A stretch of DNA of 30,251 nt from Patescibacteria group bacterium UBA6102 (GCA_002423555.1 DIWQ01000046.1:1-30251); one strand, 5' to 3'. Positions 1 to 7,354 are shown, numbered from the stretch's first letter. The notes: generated by a model not told the origin, from the letters alone. Program-made: numbers and translations.

Positions 1-78
1 TCGCCCGCAAGCACGGCAATATGCCGCTTTAACGTTCGTTAAAACGCAAGCGCCAAAGCACAAATTCCAAACGGGGGA
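1..78. other. Left-edge non-coding stretch
   Basis: No open frame that I can support. It holds a small inverted repeat (TTAACG, 2-nt gap, CGTTAA) near positions 31-44. It may be the 3' flank of a gene outside the window. Confidence 0.4.
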
Positions 79-143
79 TTGACATTAAATTAATTGGTAG
101 TATATTACTAATTAATGATACTTAATTAGTAATCTATTACTAA
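79..143 (+). promoter_or_regulatory. Promoter with two operator-like palindromes for the DUF4143-type ATPase
   Basis: TTGACA lies at 79-84 and TATATT at 101-106, a 16-bp spacer. Two 18-bp palindromes share the half-site ATTACTAA. The downstream one (126-143) is perfect: TTAGTAAT, 2-nt centre, ATTACTAA. The upstream one (94-111) has a degenerate left half TTGGTAGT and covers the -10 element. Their centres are 32 bp apart, about three helical turns. The second site ends 4 nt before the start codon, and no Shine-Dalgarno sequence is visible. Repression by a dimeric regulator, possibly the ATPase itself or an outside factor, is inference. Confidence 0.7.
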
Positions 144-147
144 TAAT

Positions 148-1446
148 ATGTTTGAACAATTATTGGCGGAACAGAACAAACATTGGCGCGGCCAAAAACC
201 GGAGGCTGGCTTTGAGCGTGAGTGTCTCAATGATTTGATGAGCTATGCGGCGACCAAACATATCATTGCTTTGCTGGGAGTGCGCCGATGCGGTAAATCA
301 ACAGTCTTGAAGCAGATTATCAATCGTTTAATGGACCAAGAAAAAGTTTATCCGGGCAATATTCTTTTTTTGAATTTGGAATCACCGGTGCTGGAGAGCT
401 ATAAGAATGATCCCGCCAATTTAAAACGATTGTTTGATGAATATAGGGTCGCGGCCAAGCCCAAGAAGGGGCGTGTGTTTGTTTTTCTTGACGAGGCGCA
501 ATTTTTTCCCAAATGGCAAGTGTTTGTCAAAGACCTCTATGAAAAGGGCGGTGTGAAATTTTTTATCACCGGTTCCAATTCTCGGTTGTTGGGGGCGCAA
601 ATGGCAACCTTGCTTTCCGGGCGGCAAATAGTCAAAAAAATCCACCCTTTCAATTTTCAGGAAATCGCCGCGATTAAAGGAATTGAGGCCAAGGAGGAGT
701 TGGCAATCGCCGAAAATGGCCCGGCTCTAATCGGTCTTTGCGATGAATATTTAAAGATGGGCGGATTTCCCGAAATAGTTTTGGAGCGAAATGATACATT
801 AAAGCGGGAACTGTTGGCCAATTATTATCGGAGCATCTTATATCAAGACATTGTTCCTCGGTTTGAGATTAAGAAAACCAAAGAAGTGGAAAGCTTGCTT
901 TTATATCTTTTTTCTAATATCGGGCAAGGTTACAGCTATAATTCACTGGGCAAATTTTCCCAAATCCAGGGGAAAACCGCCAAAGAATATGTCGGTTTTT
1001 TTGAAGAATCGTTTTTATTGTCGGAAATTTCCAATTACCGGTATTCATTAAAAAAACAGGAAAATTACCCCAAAAAAGTTTACGCGGTTGATAACGGATT
1101 TATTGAAACGGCGTCATTTGCTTTCAGCGAAAATTATGGCCGTCTATTGGAGAACGCGGTATTCGCGAAACTTGCCGCTGCGGACAAAAAATTGTTTTAT
1201 TACAGAAATTCGTTTGAATGTGATTTTGTGGTTAAAGGGAAAATAAAAATTGCCGCGGTGATTCAAGCGACTAAAAGCATTCAGCAAACAAATGAAAAAC
1301 GAGAAATAAAAGGTGTTTTGGAAGCGATGAAAATTTTTGATTTAAACGAGGGGACGGTAATTACGCGAGAACAAGAAGACGAAAGAAAAATTGATGGAAA
1401 AATTGTGAAAGTGATCCCGTTATATAAATGGCTTTTGGCAAATTAA
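148..1446 (+). CDS. AAA ATPase with DUF4143-like C-terminal domain
   Basis: Predicted ATP-binding protein of 432 residues, the usual length of the AAA_14/DUF4143 family, whose cellular role is not established. The Walker A motif GVRRCGKST is near residues 44-52. The Walker B region VFVFLDEAQ is near 110, followed by the sensor-like ITGSNSRLL and SGRQIVKKIHPFNF typical of the family. GGFPEIVL and LYQDIVPRF mark the linker, and the C-terminal part contains SFECDFVVKGK, resembling a degenerate PD-(D/E)xK nuclease fold. The start follows directly on a paired-palindrome promoter with no Shine-Dalgarno, so the start rests on ORF extent and family length. A second, diverged member lies at 19175-20299 in this window. 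The family is very common in Patescibacteria and archaea. Identity of the family is secure, function is unknown. Confidence 0.9.
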   Translation: MFEQLLAEQNKHWRGQKPEAGFERECLNDLMSYAATKHIIALLGVRRCGKSTVLKQIINRLMDQEKVYPGNILFLNLESPVLESYKNDPANLKRLFDEYRVAAKPKKGRVFVFLDEAQFFPKWQVFVKDLYEKGGVKFFITGSNSRLLGAQMATLLSGRQIVKKIHPFNFQEIAAIKGIEAKEELAIAENGPALIGLCDEYLKMGGFPEIVLERNDTLKRELLANYYRSILYQDIVPRFEIKKTKEVESLLLYLFSNIGQGYSYNSLGKFSQIQGKTAKEYVGFFEESFLLSEISNYRYSLKKQENYPKKVYAVDNGFIETASFAFSENYGRLLENAVFAKLAAADKKLFYYRNSFECDFVVKGKIKIAAVIQATKSIQQTNEKREIKGVLEAMKIFDLNEGTVITREQEDERKIDGKIVKVIPLYKWLLAN

Positions 1447-1452
1447 AATTTG

Positions 1453-1785
1453 ATGAGGATTGTCAAGGAAAAATTCAAGACGGATCAAAACAACAAGCTC
1501 TACTGGGGAAGGGTATATTTCATTTCCGATGACCGCCAATATAAAACGAAATTGATCTGGGCGATGTCTTTTGAATGGGTGCGGCGGCAGTTGCTGGCGG
1601 AAATCTGGAAAGACGGCGATGTTGATAAACTGGTCAACAAAATCGCGGTGCGCAAATGGAAAGACACGGGGCGGGCGGTTTTTTTGCGGCAAACCCAATT
1701 GGACTTTTGGGGCGCCGGCGACGAAGAAAACGAATTCTTGCGACGATTCACCAAAGCAAGGTTTGAGGCCGATCGTTGCGGATAA
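1453..1785 (+). CDS. Hypothetical small protein, 110 aa
   Basis: I do not recognise this family. The frame begins 6 nt after the ATPase stop, with ATG at 1453; a TTG one codon earlier is possible. The product is soluble, rich in Trp, Lys and Arg, with no membrane segment and a mixed alpha/beta look (KLYWGRVYFISDDRQYKTKLIW near the N-terminus, then a helical stretch with WVRRQLLAEIW). It ends 8 nt before the probable ATG of the next glycosyltransferase gene, so the three genes may be co-transcribed. Base composition matches the neighbours. The tight packing supports a real gene, but no function can be given. Confidence 0.6.
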   Translation: MRIVKEKFKTDQNNKLYWGRVYFISDDRQYKTKLIWAMSFEWVRRQLLAEIWKDGDVDKLVNKIAVRKWKDTGRAVFLRQTQLDFWGAGDEENEFLRRFTKARFEADRCG

Positions 1786-1793
1786 CGGACTTT

Positions 1794-2870
1794 ATGGCAA
1801 AAAAAATACTGGTCATTTCAACGAGGGCGGGCTGGGGGCATATCCGTGCGGCGCAAGCGCTGGAAGAATACGCGCGCCAAAATTTGCCGGAAATCAATGT
1901 CAAGCATGTTGATTTGTGCGAGATTGAGCCGCGGCTGGGGAAGTTTTTTGAAATATTCTATGACATTGCCAGCGACTATCTGCCGTTGGCGTGGGGCGCG
2001 GTTTACCAGACTTTTGACAAACCGCCGGTTTCGGCGGCCTTCCGCAAAGCCGGCGGGTTTCACCGGCTTTTTCGCCGCCGCATTTCAAATTATTTGAAAA
2101 AAGAGTCTCCCGACGGAGTTATCTTTACCAATGTCATTCCCGCGCCGATGGTGGCGCCGCCCTGCAAAAAAATTTTCCCGCACGTTCCTTTGGCGGTGGT
2201 GGTGACGGACTATCACGGCCACTCCTATTATAATGTGCCGGCGATAGACCGTTATTTTGCGCCGGTGCCGGAAGTGAAAACCGACTTGGCGCGCATCGGC
2301 ATTCCCGAAGATAAAATTGAAGTGAGCGGCATTCCGGTGGGGAAGAAATTTTATGAATCCTATGATCGGGAAAAGATCAAAAAGAAACTGGGCATAAGAA
2401 ACGGCTTTAAGACAGTGGTTTTCGTGAGCCGCCTTTCCAAAGAATTTATCATTCCGGCGCTGGAAGATCTGCTGGCTTTGGATCCGCCGATAAATTTGAT
2501 TATGGTTTGCGGCGGCAATGCCGGCTTATACCGCAAAATCAAGGAACAAATCGGCCGGCGGAAAAATTTTAAATTGATCAATTGGACCGCCCGGCTTGAT
2601 GAGTATATGAAAAGCGCCGATGTGGTGGTGGGGAAGCCCGGCGGGCTGATTGTTTCCGAATGCCTGGCGCTGAAAAAAAAGATGGTTTTGATTGATCCGA
2701 TTCCGGGACAGGAAGAAAGGAACGCCGAATTCATTGAGCGGCACGGTTACGGCCGGCGGGCGCGGAATGCCGCCCAAATTGCCGCGCTGGTGCGCGCCGC
2801 CGATTCTCAAGCGGACAAAAGTTTTGACGGGGTTGATGCGTGCGCTAAAATTTTGAATTATTTCAGATAA
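1794..2870 (+). CDS. GT28-family / MGDG-synthase-like glycosyltransferase
   Basis: Predicted glycosyltransferase of the family that includes monogalactosyldiacylglycerol synthase, UgtP and MurG-like enzymes. These transfer a sugar from a UDP-sugar to a lipid acceptor at the inner face of the membrane. The N-terminus has the acceptor-side motif ISTRAGWGHIRAA, where GxGH is characteristic. The C-terminal half carries the donor-binding pattern GKPGGLIVSECLALKKK followed by PGQEERNAEF, as in GT28_C. About 358 residues, normal for the group. I chose ATG 1794 because it begins directly at the first beta strand (MAKKILVIS); the longer TTG frame at 1776 overlaps the previous gene. Likely role: synthesis of a glycolipid of the cell envelope. 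The exact sugar and lipid cannot be read from the sequence. Confidence 0.82.
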   Translation: MAKKILVISTRAGWGHIRAAQALEEYARQNLPEINVKHVDLCEIEPRLGKFFEIFYDIASDYLPLAWGAVYQTFDKPPVSAAFRKAGGFHRLFRRRISNYLKKESPDGVIFTNVIPAPMVAPPCKKIFPHVPLAVVVTDYHGHSYYNVPAIDRYFAPVPEVKTDLARIGIPEDKIEVSGIPVGKKFYESYDREKIKKKLGIRNGFKTVVFVSRLSKEFIIPALEDLLALDPPINLIMVCGGNAGLYRKIKEQIGRRKNFKLINWTARLDEYMKSADVVVGKPGGLIVSECLALKKKMVLIDPIPGQEERNAEFIERHGYGRRARNAAQIAALVRAADSQADKSFDGVDACAKILNYFR

Positions 2871-2981
2871 AGCGCCGCTCATCGCCTTGGCAATTTTAAT
2901 TTGCCGAAAATATATTGTATAATCCAATAATAACCAAAAGGTCGGGCGAGTGTTCGTTAATTTAGAATTTAAAATAAATTT

Positions 2982-3185
2982 ATGAAACTTACTTGGCTTG
3001 ACATTACCGCCTTGGTGCTGGTGATTGTGGGCGGACTTAATTGGGGATTGGCGGTGTTTGATTTCAATTTGGTGAATCAATTGTTGGGCGGCGTGCCGAC
3101 GCTGGAAACCATTGTCTATGGCGTGGTGGGCGTGGCCGCGATTTACGTGGCGATGCTGGTGCCCAAATTGAGCAAGGGGCAATAA
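2982..3185 (+). CDS. DUF378 family membrane protein
   Basis: A 67-residue protein with two predicted membrane segments (about 6-26 and 43-60). It matches the DUF378 pattern: LDITALVLVIVGGLNWGL at the N-terminus and the VYGVVGVAAIY second helix. Family members are small and of unknown function. A TATAAT hexamer lies at 2918-2923 in the 111-bp spacer, with no clear -35 partner. The gene is followed by a strong bidirectional terminator shared with the convergent protease gene, so it is probably the last gene of its unit or monocistronic. Confidence 0.85.
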   Translation: MKLTWLDITALVLVIVGGLNWGLAVFDFNLVNQLLGGVPTLETIVYGVVGVAAIYVAMLVPKLSKGQ

Positions 3186-3229
3186 ATAGTGGATGAGAAA
3201 TGAGTTGAGGGGCGGGAAACACGAAAAAC

Positions 3230-3252
3230 AAAACGGCCGTGAGGCCGTTTTT
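3230..3252. terminator. Bidirectional rho-independent terminator
   Basis: Hairpin with 9-bp arms AAAACGGCC (3230-3238) and GGCCGTTTT (3243-3251) around a GTGA loop. A T-run follows on the plus strand, and the A-rich left flank gives a T-run on the minus strand. It sits between the stops of the convergent DUF378 and protease genes and can serve both. Confidence 0.88.
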
Positions 3253-3264
3253 GCTTGGGAGGTT

Positions 3265-4305
3265 TTAACAGTTTTTTCTTTCCAGCAAACGGATGCCGAG
3301 TTTGAAAATCTTGCCGTCCCGCAAGACCGTCATGGGAATTTCATCGCCGATCTTGCAATCCTGCAAAATATCGGTTAACAGTCGCTCGTGGGAGATTTTC
3401 TGTCCGCCGAATTCCAAAATAATATCATATTCTTTCAAGCCGGCCAGATCGGCGGCGCTTCCCGGAATCACTGCCGGTTCGCCGAAAGTTTCGCGCACGA
3501 TCAGCGCGCCGTAATCCACCGGCAGTTTGTTGGCTTGCGCGATTTCGGGATTTAAAATCACATAGCGGATACCCATAAACGGCCGTTTAAGTTTGCCGTA
3601 TTTCAGCACTTCCTCCATCATTTTTTTGGCATAGTTCACCGGAATCGCAAAACACAGGTTTTGCGCGCCCATCACCGTGGCGGTGTTGACGCCGATGGCT
3701 TGCGCCCGCATATTGACCAGCGGGCCGCCGGAATTTCCCGGATTGATGGCCGCGTCGGTTTGGATCAGTCCGCGCAGGCTGGTTTCTTGCATTTTACTGC
3801 CGCCGTAGGCGGTGATCTTGCGGCTCAAACCCGAAACGATGCCGGCCGACAATGTGTCGTCAAATTCTCCCATCGGATTGCCGACCGCCAGCACGGATTC
3901 GCCCAGTTGAATGGCTTCCGAATCGCCCATTTTTAAACAGGGCAGTTTTTGGCGGGCGTTGATTTTGAGGATCGCCAGATCAATCAGCGGGTCTTTGGCC
4001 AGCACCTGGCATTCATACTTGTGTTCCGGGTCAACGATGGCGGTGTAGCTGGCGTCGGTATCGTCAACCACATGGGAGCAGGTGAGAATGTAGCCGTCGG
4101 GAGAAATGATAAATCCCGAACCGCCGCCGATCTTTGTTTTTTCTCCGGAGTCGTTGATTTTGGGAACCACGGTTTGCCGGTCGCCCAGGGGCACGAAATA
4201 AAAACCTTCCACGCGGGAAACGTCTTTGGAAACCACGATGGTGATCACCGCCGGGCAAACCTTTTTGGCCACGGAAATGATGGGGGAAAGAGATCTTGAA
4301 GCCAT
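3265..4305 (-). CDS. HtrA/DegP-like trypsin-type serine protease with PDZ domain
   Basis: Protease of the S1C (HtrA) family, normally involved in degrading misfolded envelope proteins. The catalytic triad is visible: His78 in TCSHVV, Asp109 in DPLIDLAILK and Ser192 in NPGNSGGPLV. The protease domain covers about residues 60-220 and one PDZ domain about 245-340, ending at a TVLRDGK segment. Length 346 aa. Unlike most HtrA proteins there is no clear N-terminal signal or membrane anchor (MASRSLSPIISVAKKV...), so it may act in the cytoplasm or use a non-classical route. A longer start is not evident. A moderate promoter lies upstream on the minus strand (4335-4363). The gene is convergent with DUF378. 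Confidence 0.93.
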   Translation of the reverse strand: MASRSLSPIISVAKKVCPAVITIVVSKDVSRVEGFYFVPLGDRQTVVPKINDSGEKTKIGGGSGFIISPDGYILTCSHVVDDTDASYTAIVDPEHKYECQVLAKDPLIDLAILKINARQKLPCLKMGDSEAIQLGESVLAVGNPMGEFDDTLSAGIVSGLSRKITAYGGSKMQETSLRGLIQTDAAINPGNSGGPLVNMRAQAIGVNTATVMGAQNLCFAIPVNYAKKMMEEVLKYGKLKRPFMGIRYVILNPEIAQANKLPVDYGALIVRETFGEPAVIPGSAADLAGLKEYDIILEFGGQKISHERLLTDILQDCKIGDEIPMTVLRDGKIFKLGIRLLERKNC

Positions 4306-4334
4306 AATTCAAAGTTTAAAAATCAATTTCGTTC

Positions 4335-4363
4335 ATTTTAACATTGAATTCCGTTGCCAACAA
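4335..4363 (-). promoter_or_regulatory. Candidate promoter of the HtrA-like gene
   Basis: On the minus strand, TTGTTG (4363-4358) and TAAAAT (4340-4335) are separated by 17 bp, about 30 bp upstream of the start codon. Both hexamers are moderate matches. Confidence 0.4.
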
Positions 4364-4392
4364 GCGTATTTTTTGCTAAACTTCTCCTTGCC

Positions 4393-4467
4393 GCCCCCAT
4401 AGTTCAATGGACAGAACGAGAGACTCCTAAGCTCTAGATCCAGGTCCGATTCCTGGCGGGGGCACCA
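4393..4467 (+). tRNA. tRNA-Arg (anticodon CCT)
   Basis: Full cloverleaf. The acceptor pairs GCCCCCA with CGGGGGC, with a mismatch at the last pair. D stem GTTC/GAAC, anticodon loop CTCCTAA giving CCT (reads AGG), T arm CCAGG-TCCGATT-CCTGG. The CCA end is encoded (4465-4467). The pair closing the anticodon loop is A-G. Confidence 0.93.
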
Positions 4468-4476
4468 GACTGTGCT

Positions 4477-4508
4477 AATTCAAGTGACCGAGCCGGGTCG
4501 CTTGAATT
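4477..4508. repeat. Inverted repeat downstream of tRNA-Arg
   Basis: Arms of 13 bp (AATTCAAGTGACC and GGTCGCTTGAATT, one G-T pair) around a 6-nt loop. It begins 9 nt after the tRNA and lies just before a second hairpin that looks like a terminator. It may be a processing signal or a small palindromic repeat. Confidence 0.6.
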
Positions 4509-4515
4509 TAAATCG

Positions 4516-4545
4516 AAAACCACCGAGTATCATCTCGGCGGTTTT
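4516..4545 (+). terminator. Probable terminator of tRNA-Arg
   Basis: Hairpin AAACCACCGAG / CTCGGCGGTTT with one A-C mismatch and a 6-nt loop, followed by TTTTAATGATATTTT. A rho-independent terminator for the tRNA transcript fits its place. Confidence 0.65.
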
Positions 4546-4593
4546 AATGATATTTTAATCCAATCTCTATTCCATAGTTTTCTATTTTATAGG

Positions 4594-4622
4594 TGGACAA
4601 ATATTTTCATTCAAGCTAATAT
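4594..4622 (+). promoter_or_regulatory. Promoter of the 30-residue membrane peptide gene
   Basis: TGGACA at 4594-4599 and TAATAT at 4617-4622, exactly 17 bp apart, one of the better promoters in the window. Predicted transcript start near 4629, about 17 nt before the Shine-Dalgarno sequence. Confidence 0.7.
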
Positions 4623-4660
4623 CTCTTTTAGAATCATTTAAAATAAGGAGGTGAAAAGAC

Positions 4661-4753
4661 ATGCAGTTAACCTTAACGATGGTTGCTTTGATAATTATAT
4701 TAATCATCGTAGGAACCATCATAGGACAACTAAAGAAAAAAGAATATTTTTAG
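4661..4753 (+). CDS. 30-residue single-span membrane peptide
   Basis: A short frame of 30 codons plus TAG. The peptide is MQLTLTMVALIIILIIVGTI followed by IGQLKKKEYF: one hydrophobic helix (about residues 3-23) and a Lys-rich C-terminal tail, so the tail should face the cytoplasm. It is preceded at 7-8 nt by AAGGAGGTG (4645-4653), a near-perfect Shine-Dalgarno and much the best in the window, where most genes have none. It has its own promoter and its own terminator. Its codons (several ATA, TTA) are more AT-rich than the neighbours. Size and layout resemble small membrane peptides such as type I toxins or stress microproteins, but no antisense RNA was identified. Coding status is well supported, function unknown. 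Confidence 0.75.
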   Translation: MQLTLTMVALIIILIIVGTIIGQLKKKEYF

Positions 4754-4758
4754 ATTTT

Positions 4759-4783
4759 GCCAGCGCTTTGAAGCTGGCTTTTT
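4759..4783 (+). terminator. Terminator of the 30-residue peptide gene
   Basis: GCCAGC (4759-4764), 8-nt loop, GCTGGC (4773-4778), then TTTTT. It begins 6 nt after the stop codon. Confidence 0.85.
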
Positions 4784-4814
4784 GTTAAAAACAAATGACA
4801 AAAACAAAAAACCG

Positions 4815-4869
4815 TTGACATAAATTCATTGATTTGTTAAATTACAATTAACTTACCGAGCGGTAAGTT
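4815..4869 (+). promoter_or_regulatory. Promoter and TetR-type operator
   Basis: TTGACA at 4815-4820 and TTAAAT at 4837-4842 (16-bp spacer) are followed by a perfect palindrome at 4850-4869: AACTTACCG, AG centre, CGGTAAGTT. Its core TTACCG-n2-CGGTAA is typical of operators bound by TetR/AcrR proteins. It covers the expected transcript start of the TetR gene that follows, so self-repression is likely. Confidence 0.82.
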
Positions 4870-4886
4870 AGCAATAAGGCAAAACT

Positions 4887-5480
4887 ATGGAAACAATCGC
4901 GAAACAATCCGAGAATATTGTCGGAGATACCAAGAAATACATTATCGATACGGCGCGCCGGCTGTTTTCAAAATACAGCTATTTGGGCGTTTCGATGGGC
5001 GATATTGCCAAAAAACTCAATATTACCAAGGCGGCGCTTTATTATCATTTTGTCGGCAAGGCCGAGATTTATGAAAAAGTTCTTGAAAATGTTTTCAATG
5101 ATTTAAGCTTGTCGGTTTCCCAAGCGATGAATGAAAGTACAACCGACAAGAAACTGCATAAATTGATCAAAAACTACTTGGATTTCGGTTTTAAAGAAAA
5201 GAATCTTATTAAAGCCTTGATGCTGAAATTGTCTCCCGACGAACACAAAATATCAAAACACATCGCCCGATTGAGAGAACAGGTTGCCTCTTTGATTCAA
5301 CCTGTGATCGAAGAAATGATGGCGAGCAAAAAATTAACCGAAAAAGTCGACGGCAAAATTTTGACGTCCATGCTTACCGGTATGATGGACGGATTGCTTT
5401 TGGAATATTCATTTCTCAATAAAAAGATTGATTCAGAAAAGGTGTCAAATCAAATCATTGCGCTTTTATTTCAGGACTGA
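4887..5480 (+). CDS. TetR/AcrR family transcriptional regulator
   Basis: A 197-residue repressor of standard TetR size. The N-terminal DNA-binding domain (about 15-65) has the classic pattern: ILDTARRLF-like helix (YIIDTARRLFSKYSYLGVSM), then DIAKKLNITKAALYYHFVGK as helix-turn-helix. The C-terminal helical domain is free to bind a ligand. The gene heads a co-oriented cluster of lipid-enzyme and ABC-exporter genes, and a perfect palindromic operator lies over its own promoter. Fatty-acid or drug sensing would fit the neighbours, because TetR regulators often control acyl-lipid or efflux genes, but the ligand is unknown. ATG 4887 is the only suitable start, with a weak AAGG upstream. Confidence 0.92.
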   Translation: METIAKQSENIVGDTKKYIIDTARRLFSKYSYLGVSMGDIAKKLNITKAALYYHFVGKAEIYEKVLENVFNDLSLSVSQAMNESTTDKKLHKLIKNYLDFGFKEKNLIKALMLKLSPDEHKISKHIARLREQVASLIQPVIEEMMASKKLTEKVDGKILTSMLTGMMDGLLLEYSFLNKKIDSEKVSNQIIALLFQD

Positions 5481-5538
5481 AATTAAAAATTATTATGCTA
5501 AATTTTTTTAGGGCCGATATACCCAAAAGCTGTTAGCT

Positions 5539-6480
5539 ATGTTTAGGAATAATAAATTAACAAAGCTTTTGGGCATAAAATATCCGATCATCCAGGGAGG
5601 CATGGCCGGAGTTTCCGAATCAATTCTTGTTTCGGCGGTTTCCAACGCCGGCGGTTTGGGCGTGATCGGTTCCGGTTTTGCCGGGCCGGAATGGCTGGAC
5701 GAGGAAATTAAAAAAACCAAAGAACTGACCGGCAAACCGTTCGGCGTCAATCTTTTAATGCAGAATCCCGGATCAGCCGACCTTGCCACAGTGGCCATCA
5801 AGCATAAGGTTGCGGCGGTGTTTACCGGGGGAGGCAATCCTTTGCCGGCAATGCCTCATCTCAAAAGAGCGGGAATCAAAATCATTCCGGTGGTTCCCTG
5901 CGTGCGGTTGGCTCAAAAAATGGAGGACAACGGCGCGGACGCGGTGGTGGTTGAAGGTTTGGAATCAGGCGGACACATTGGCGAGAGTACGACAATGTGT
6001 TTGGTGCCGCAGGCGCGGAAAGCGATAAAAAACATACCCTTGATCGCCGCCGGCGGAATTTGCGACGGCCCGACATTTGCCGCCGCGTTGATATTGGGCG
6101 CCGATGGCGTTCAGATCGGCACCCGTTTTCTGGCGGCGGCCGAATGTCAGATAAGCGAGAGTTACAAGAGCGCGGTTATCGGCGCGACCGGTGAAGACAT
6201 TGTTGTTGTGGCGCGTTTCACCGGCTATCCGGTGCGGATGATAAAAAATAAATTCGCCGAAAACATTCATAAAATCGAGAAGAAAAATCCGCTCATGGAA
6301 GAAATGAAATCCGAGCGGTTTATGGGGAACAAAGGCGGCGCCAATGCCGATCTGGCAATGTTGTTGTGCGGTACGTGCGCGGGAGGGATTCGCGAAATCA
6401 AGACTTGCCGTGAAATTATCGAAGAGATTGCCGGCGGCGCCGGACAATCGCCGGGTTCAGGCGCGAAGTTGATGGAATGA
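5539..6480 (+). CDS. FabK-like enoyl-ACP reductase II / nitronate monooxygenase family
   Basis: FMN-dependent TIM-barrel enzyme of the nitronate monooxygenase/FabK superfamily, 313 residues. FabK reduces enoyl-ACP in fatty acid elongation with FMN and NAD(P)H. The sequence follows FabK closely: YPIIQGGMAGVSE near residue 14, AGGLGVIGSG, KPFGVNLLMQNP, IIPVVPCVRLAQKMEDNGADAV, then EGLESGGHIGESTTMCLV and IAAGGICDGPTFAAALILGADGVQIGTRF (FMN phosphate site). EGxExGGHIG favours FabK over classic nitronate monooxygenases, but the substrate cannot be proven. It lies 58 bp after the TetR gene and 31 bp before a PlsC-like acyltransferase, which supports a lipid role. A FabK homologue without a complete FAS II set, common in CPR, would suggest a special substrate; the rest of FAS II is not in this window. 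Confidence 0.88.
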   Translation: MFRNNKLTKLLGIKYPIIQGGMAGVSESILVSAVSNAGGLGVIGSGFAGPEWLDEEIKKTKELTGKPFGVNLLMQNPGSADLATVAIKHKVAAVFTGGGNPLPAMPHLKRAGIKIIPVVPCVRLAQKMEDNGADAVVVEGLESGGHIGESTTMCLVPQARKAIKNIPLIAAGGICDGPTFAAALILGADGVQIGTRFLAAAECQISESYKSAVIGATGEDIVVVARFTGYPVRMIKNKFAENIHKIEKKNPLMEEMKSERFMGNKGGANADLAMLLCGTCAGGIREIKTCREIIEEIAGGAGQSPGSGAKLME

Positions 6481-6511
6481 CAAATATTCGGTTTATTCCT
6501 TTTAAAAAACA

Positions 6512-7168
6512 ATGAATAAATTAATTTCAACTGTTTCGCGAATGGTTTTGGCGGTACCGGTAAGAACTATTTTTATCAAAGATATCAAAGGTTGGGAAAA
6601 TATTCCCGCAAGCGGAAATTTTATTTTGGCGTCAAATCATTTAAGCCATACGGATTGGTTTATGAGCGGTTATATTTGTACGCCGCGGAAATTTACGTTT
6701 ATTTCCCAGATCGACCAGTATGGCGGTTTCAAAAAAATATGCCGCAATCTGGTTTATTTATGGGGCGGCGTGATACCCGTCAACCGCAAAAGCAACGAAT
6801 CGAAAAAGCGGGCGATTGATGTTGCGATCAAGATGTTGGAAAACGGATATTGTTTGGTGATTTATCCGGAGGGCGGCCGGGCTTACGACGGCGTTATGCG
6901 CGAGTTCAAATTCGGCGTGGGCAAGTTGCATCTGGACAGCGGCATTCCGGTATTGCCGGCGGCGTTGAGGGGAACGCGGGAATTAATGCCGCCTCATGGC
7001 GGTCTGAAATTCAAAAAAACCGCCGAGATCATAATCGGAAAGCCGCTTGATTTTGCCGAAGAGAGAAAGGCGATTGAAGGCTTGAACACTGATTCCGGGG
7101 AATATCGCGATTTTTGCCGCAACGTGGCCAAGAGGATTGAGGAAAGGGTTCGCGAATTGCAAATTTAA
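6512..7168 (+). CDS. plsC: PlsC-like 1-acyl-glycerol-3-phosphate acyltransferase
   Basis: Membrane-associated acyltransferase of the PlsC family, 218 residues. Such enzymes transfer an acyl group from acyl-ACP or acyl-CoA to lysophosphatidate or a related acceptor. The catalytic HX4D motif is NHLSHTD (His43, Asp48). The acceptor-binding region includes VIPVNRKS near 88-94, and the YPEGGR motif is at 118-123, followed by FKFGVGKLHLDSGIPVLPAA. A short hydrophobic N-terminal segment (MNKLISTVSRMVLAVPVRTI) can anchor it in the membrane. It starts 31 bp after the FabK-like gene with no Shine-Dalgarno. The pairing with a FabK-like enzyme suggests acyl-lipid synthesis. The symbol reflects the family; the natural acceptor is unknown. 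Confidence 0.88.
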   Translation: MNKLISTVSRMVLAVPVRTIFIKDIKGWENIPASGNFILASNHLSHTDWFMSGYICTPRKFTFISQIDQYGGFKKICRNLVYLWGGVIPVNRKSNESKKRAIDVAIKMLENGYCLVIYPEGGRAYDGVMREFKFGVGKLHLDSGIPVLPAALRGTRELMPPHGGLKFKKTAEIIIGKPLDFAEERKAIEGLNTDSGEYRDFCRNVAKRIEERVRELQI

Positions 7169-7240
7169 CATAAATATATGTAAAAATTATTACGCGCAAA
7201 TTAACGATGGCAAAATATTTTAATAAATAAATTGGGTTCT

Positions 7241-7339
7241 TGCGTCGGGGTATTAACCCCGCCGCAACCAGAGGATGTTTCCTCTGGACTCCTCATTCTT
7301 TTTATACCCCATAGCAAGCTGACGGGGTATAAAAAGAAT
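7241..7339. repeat. Three consecutive hairpins in the 186-bp gap before the radical SAM gene
   Basis: First: TGCGTCGGGGT with ACCCCGCCGCA (7241-7266, one mismatch). Second: CCAGAGGA-TGTT-TCCTCTGG, perfect 8-bp arms (7268-7287). Third: perfect 16-bp arms ATTCTTTTTATACCCC (7295-7310) and GGGGTATAAAAAGAAT (7324-7339) with a 13-nt loop. They could form a structured leader, an attenuator within the cluster, or palindromic repeats. The rest of the gap (7169-7240) is AT-rich with nothing I recognise. Confidence 0.75.
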
Positions 7340-7354
7340 AAAAAATAAAACGAT

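Noticed and set aside
2526..3182. Minus-strand frame over the glycosyltransferase end and DUF378
   Set aside because: It covers two recognisable plus-strand genes and the spacer with no domain of its own.
3661..4299. Plus-strand frames opposite the HtrA-like gene
   Set aside because: The protease frame has an intact catalytic triad and PDZ domain, so these are shadows.
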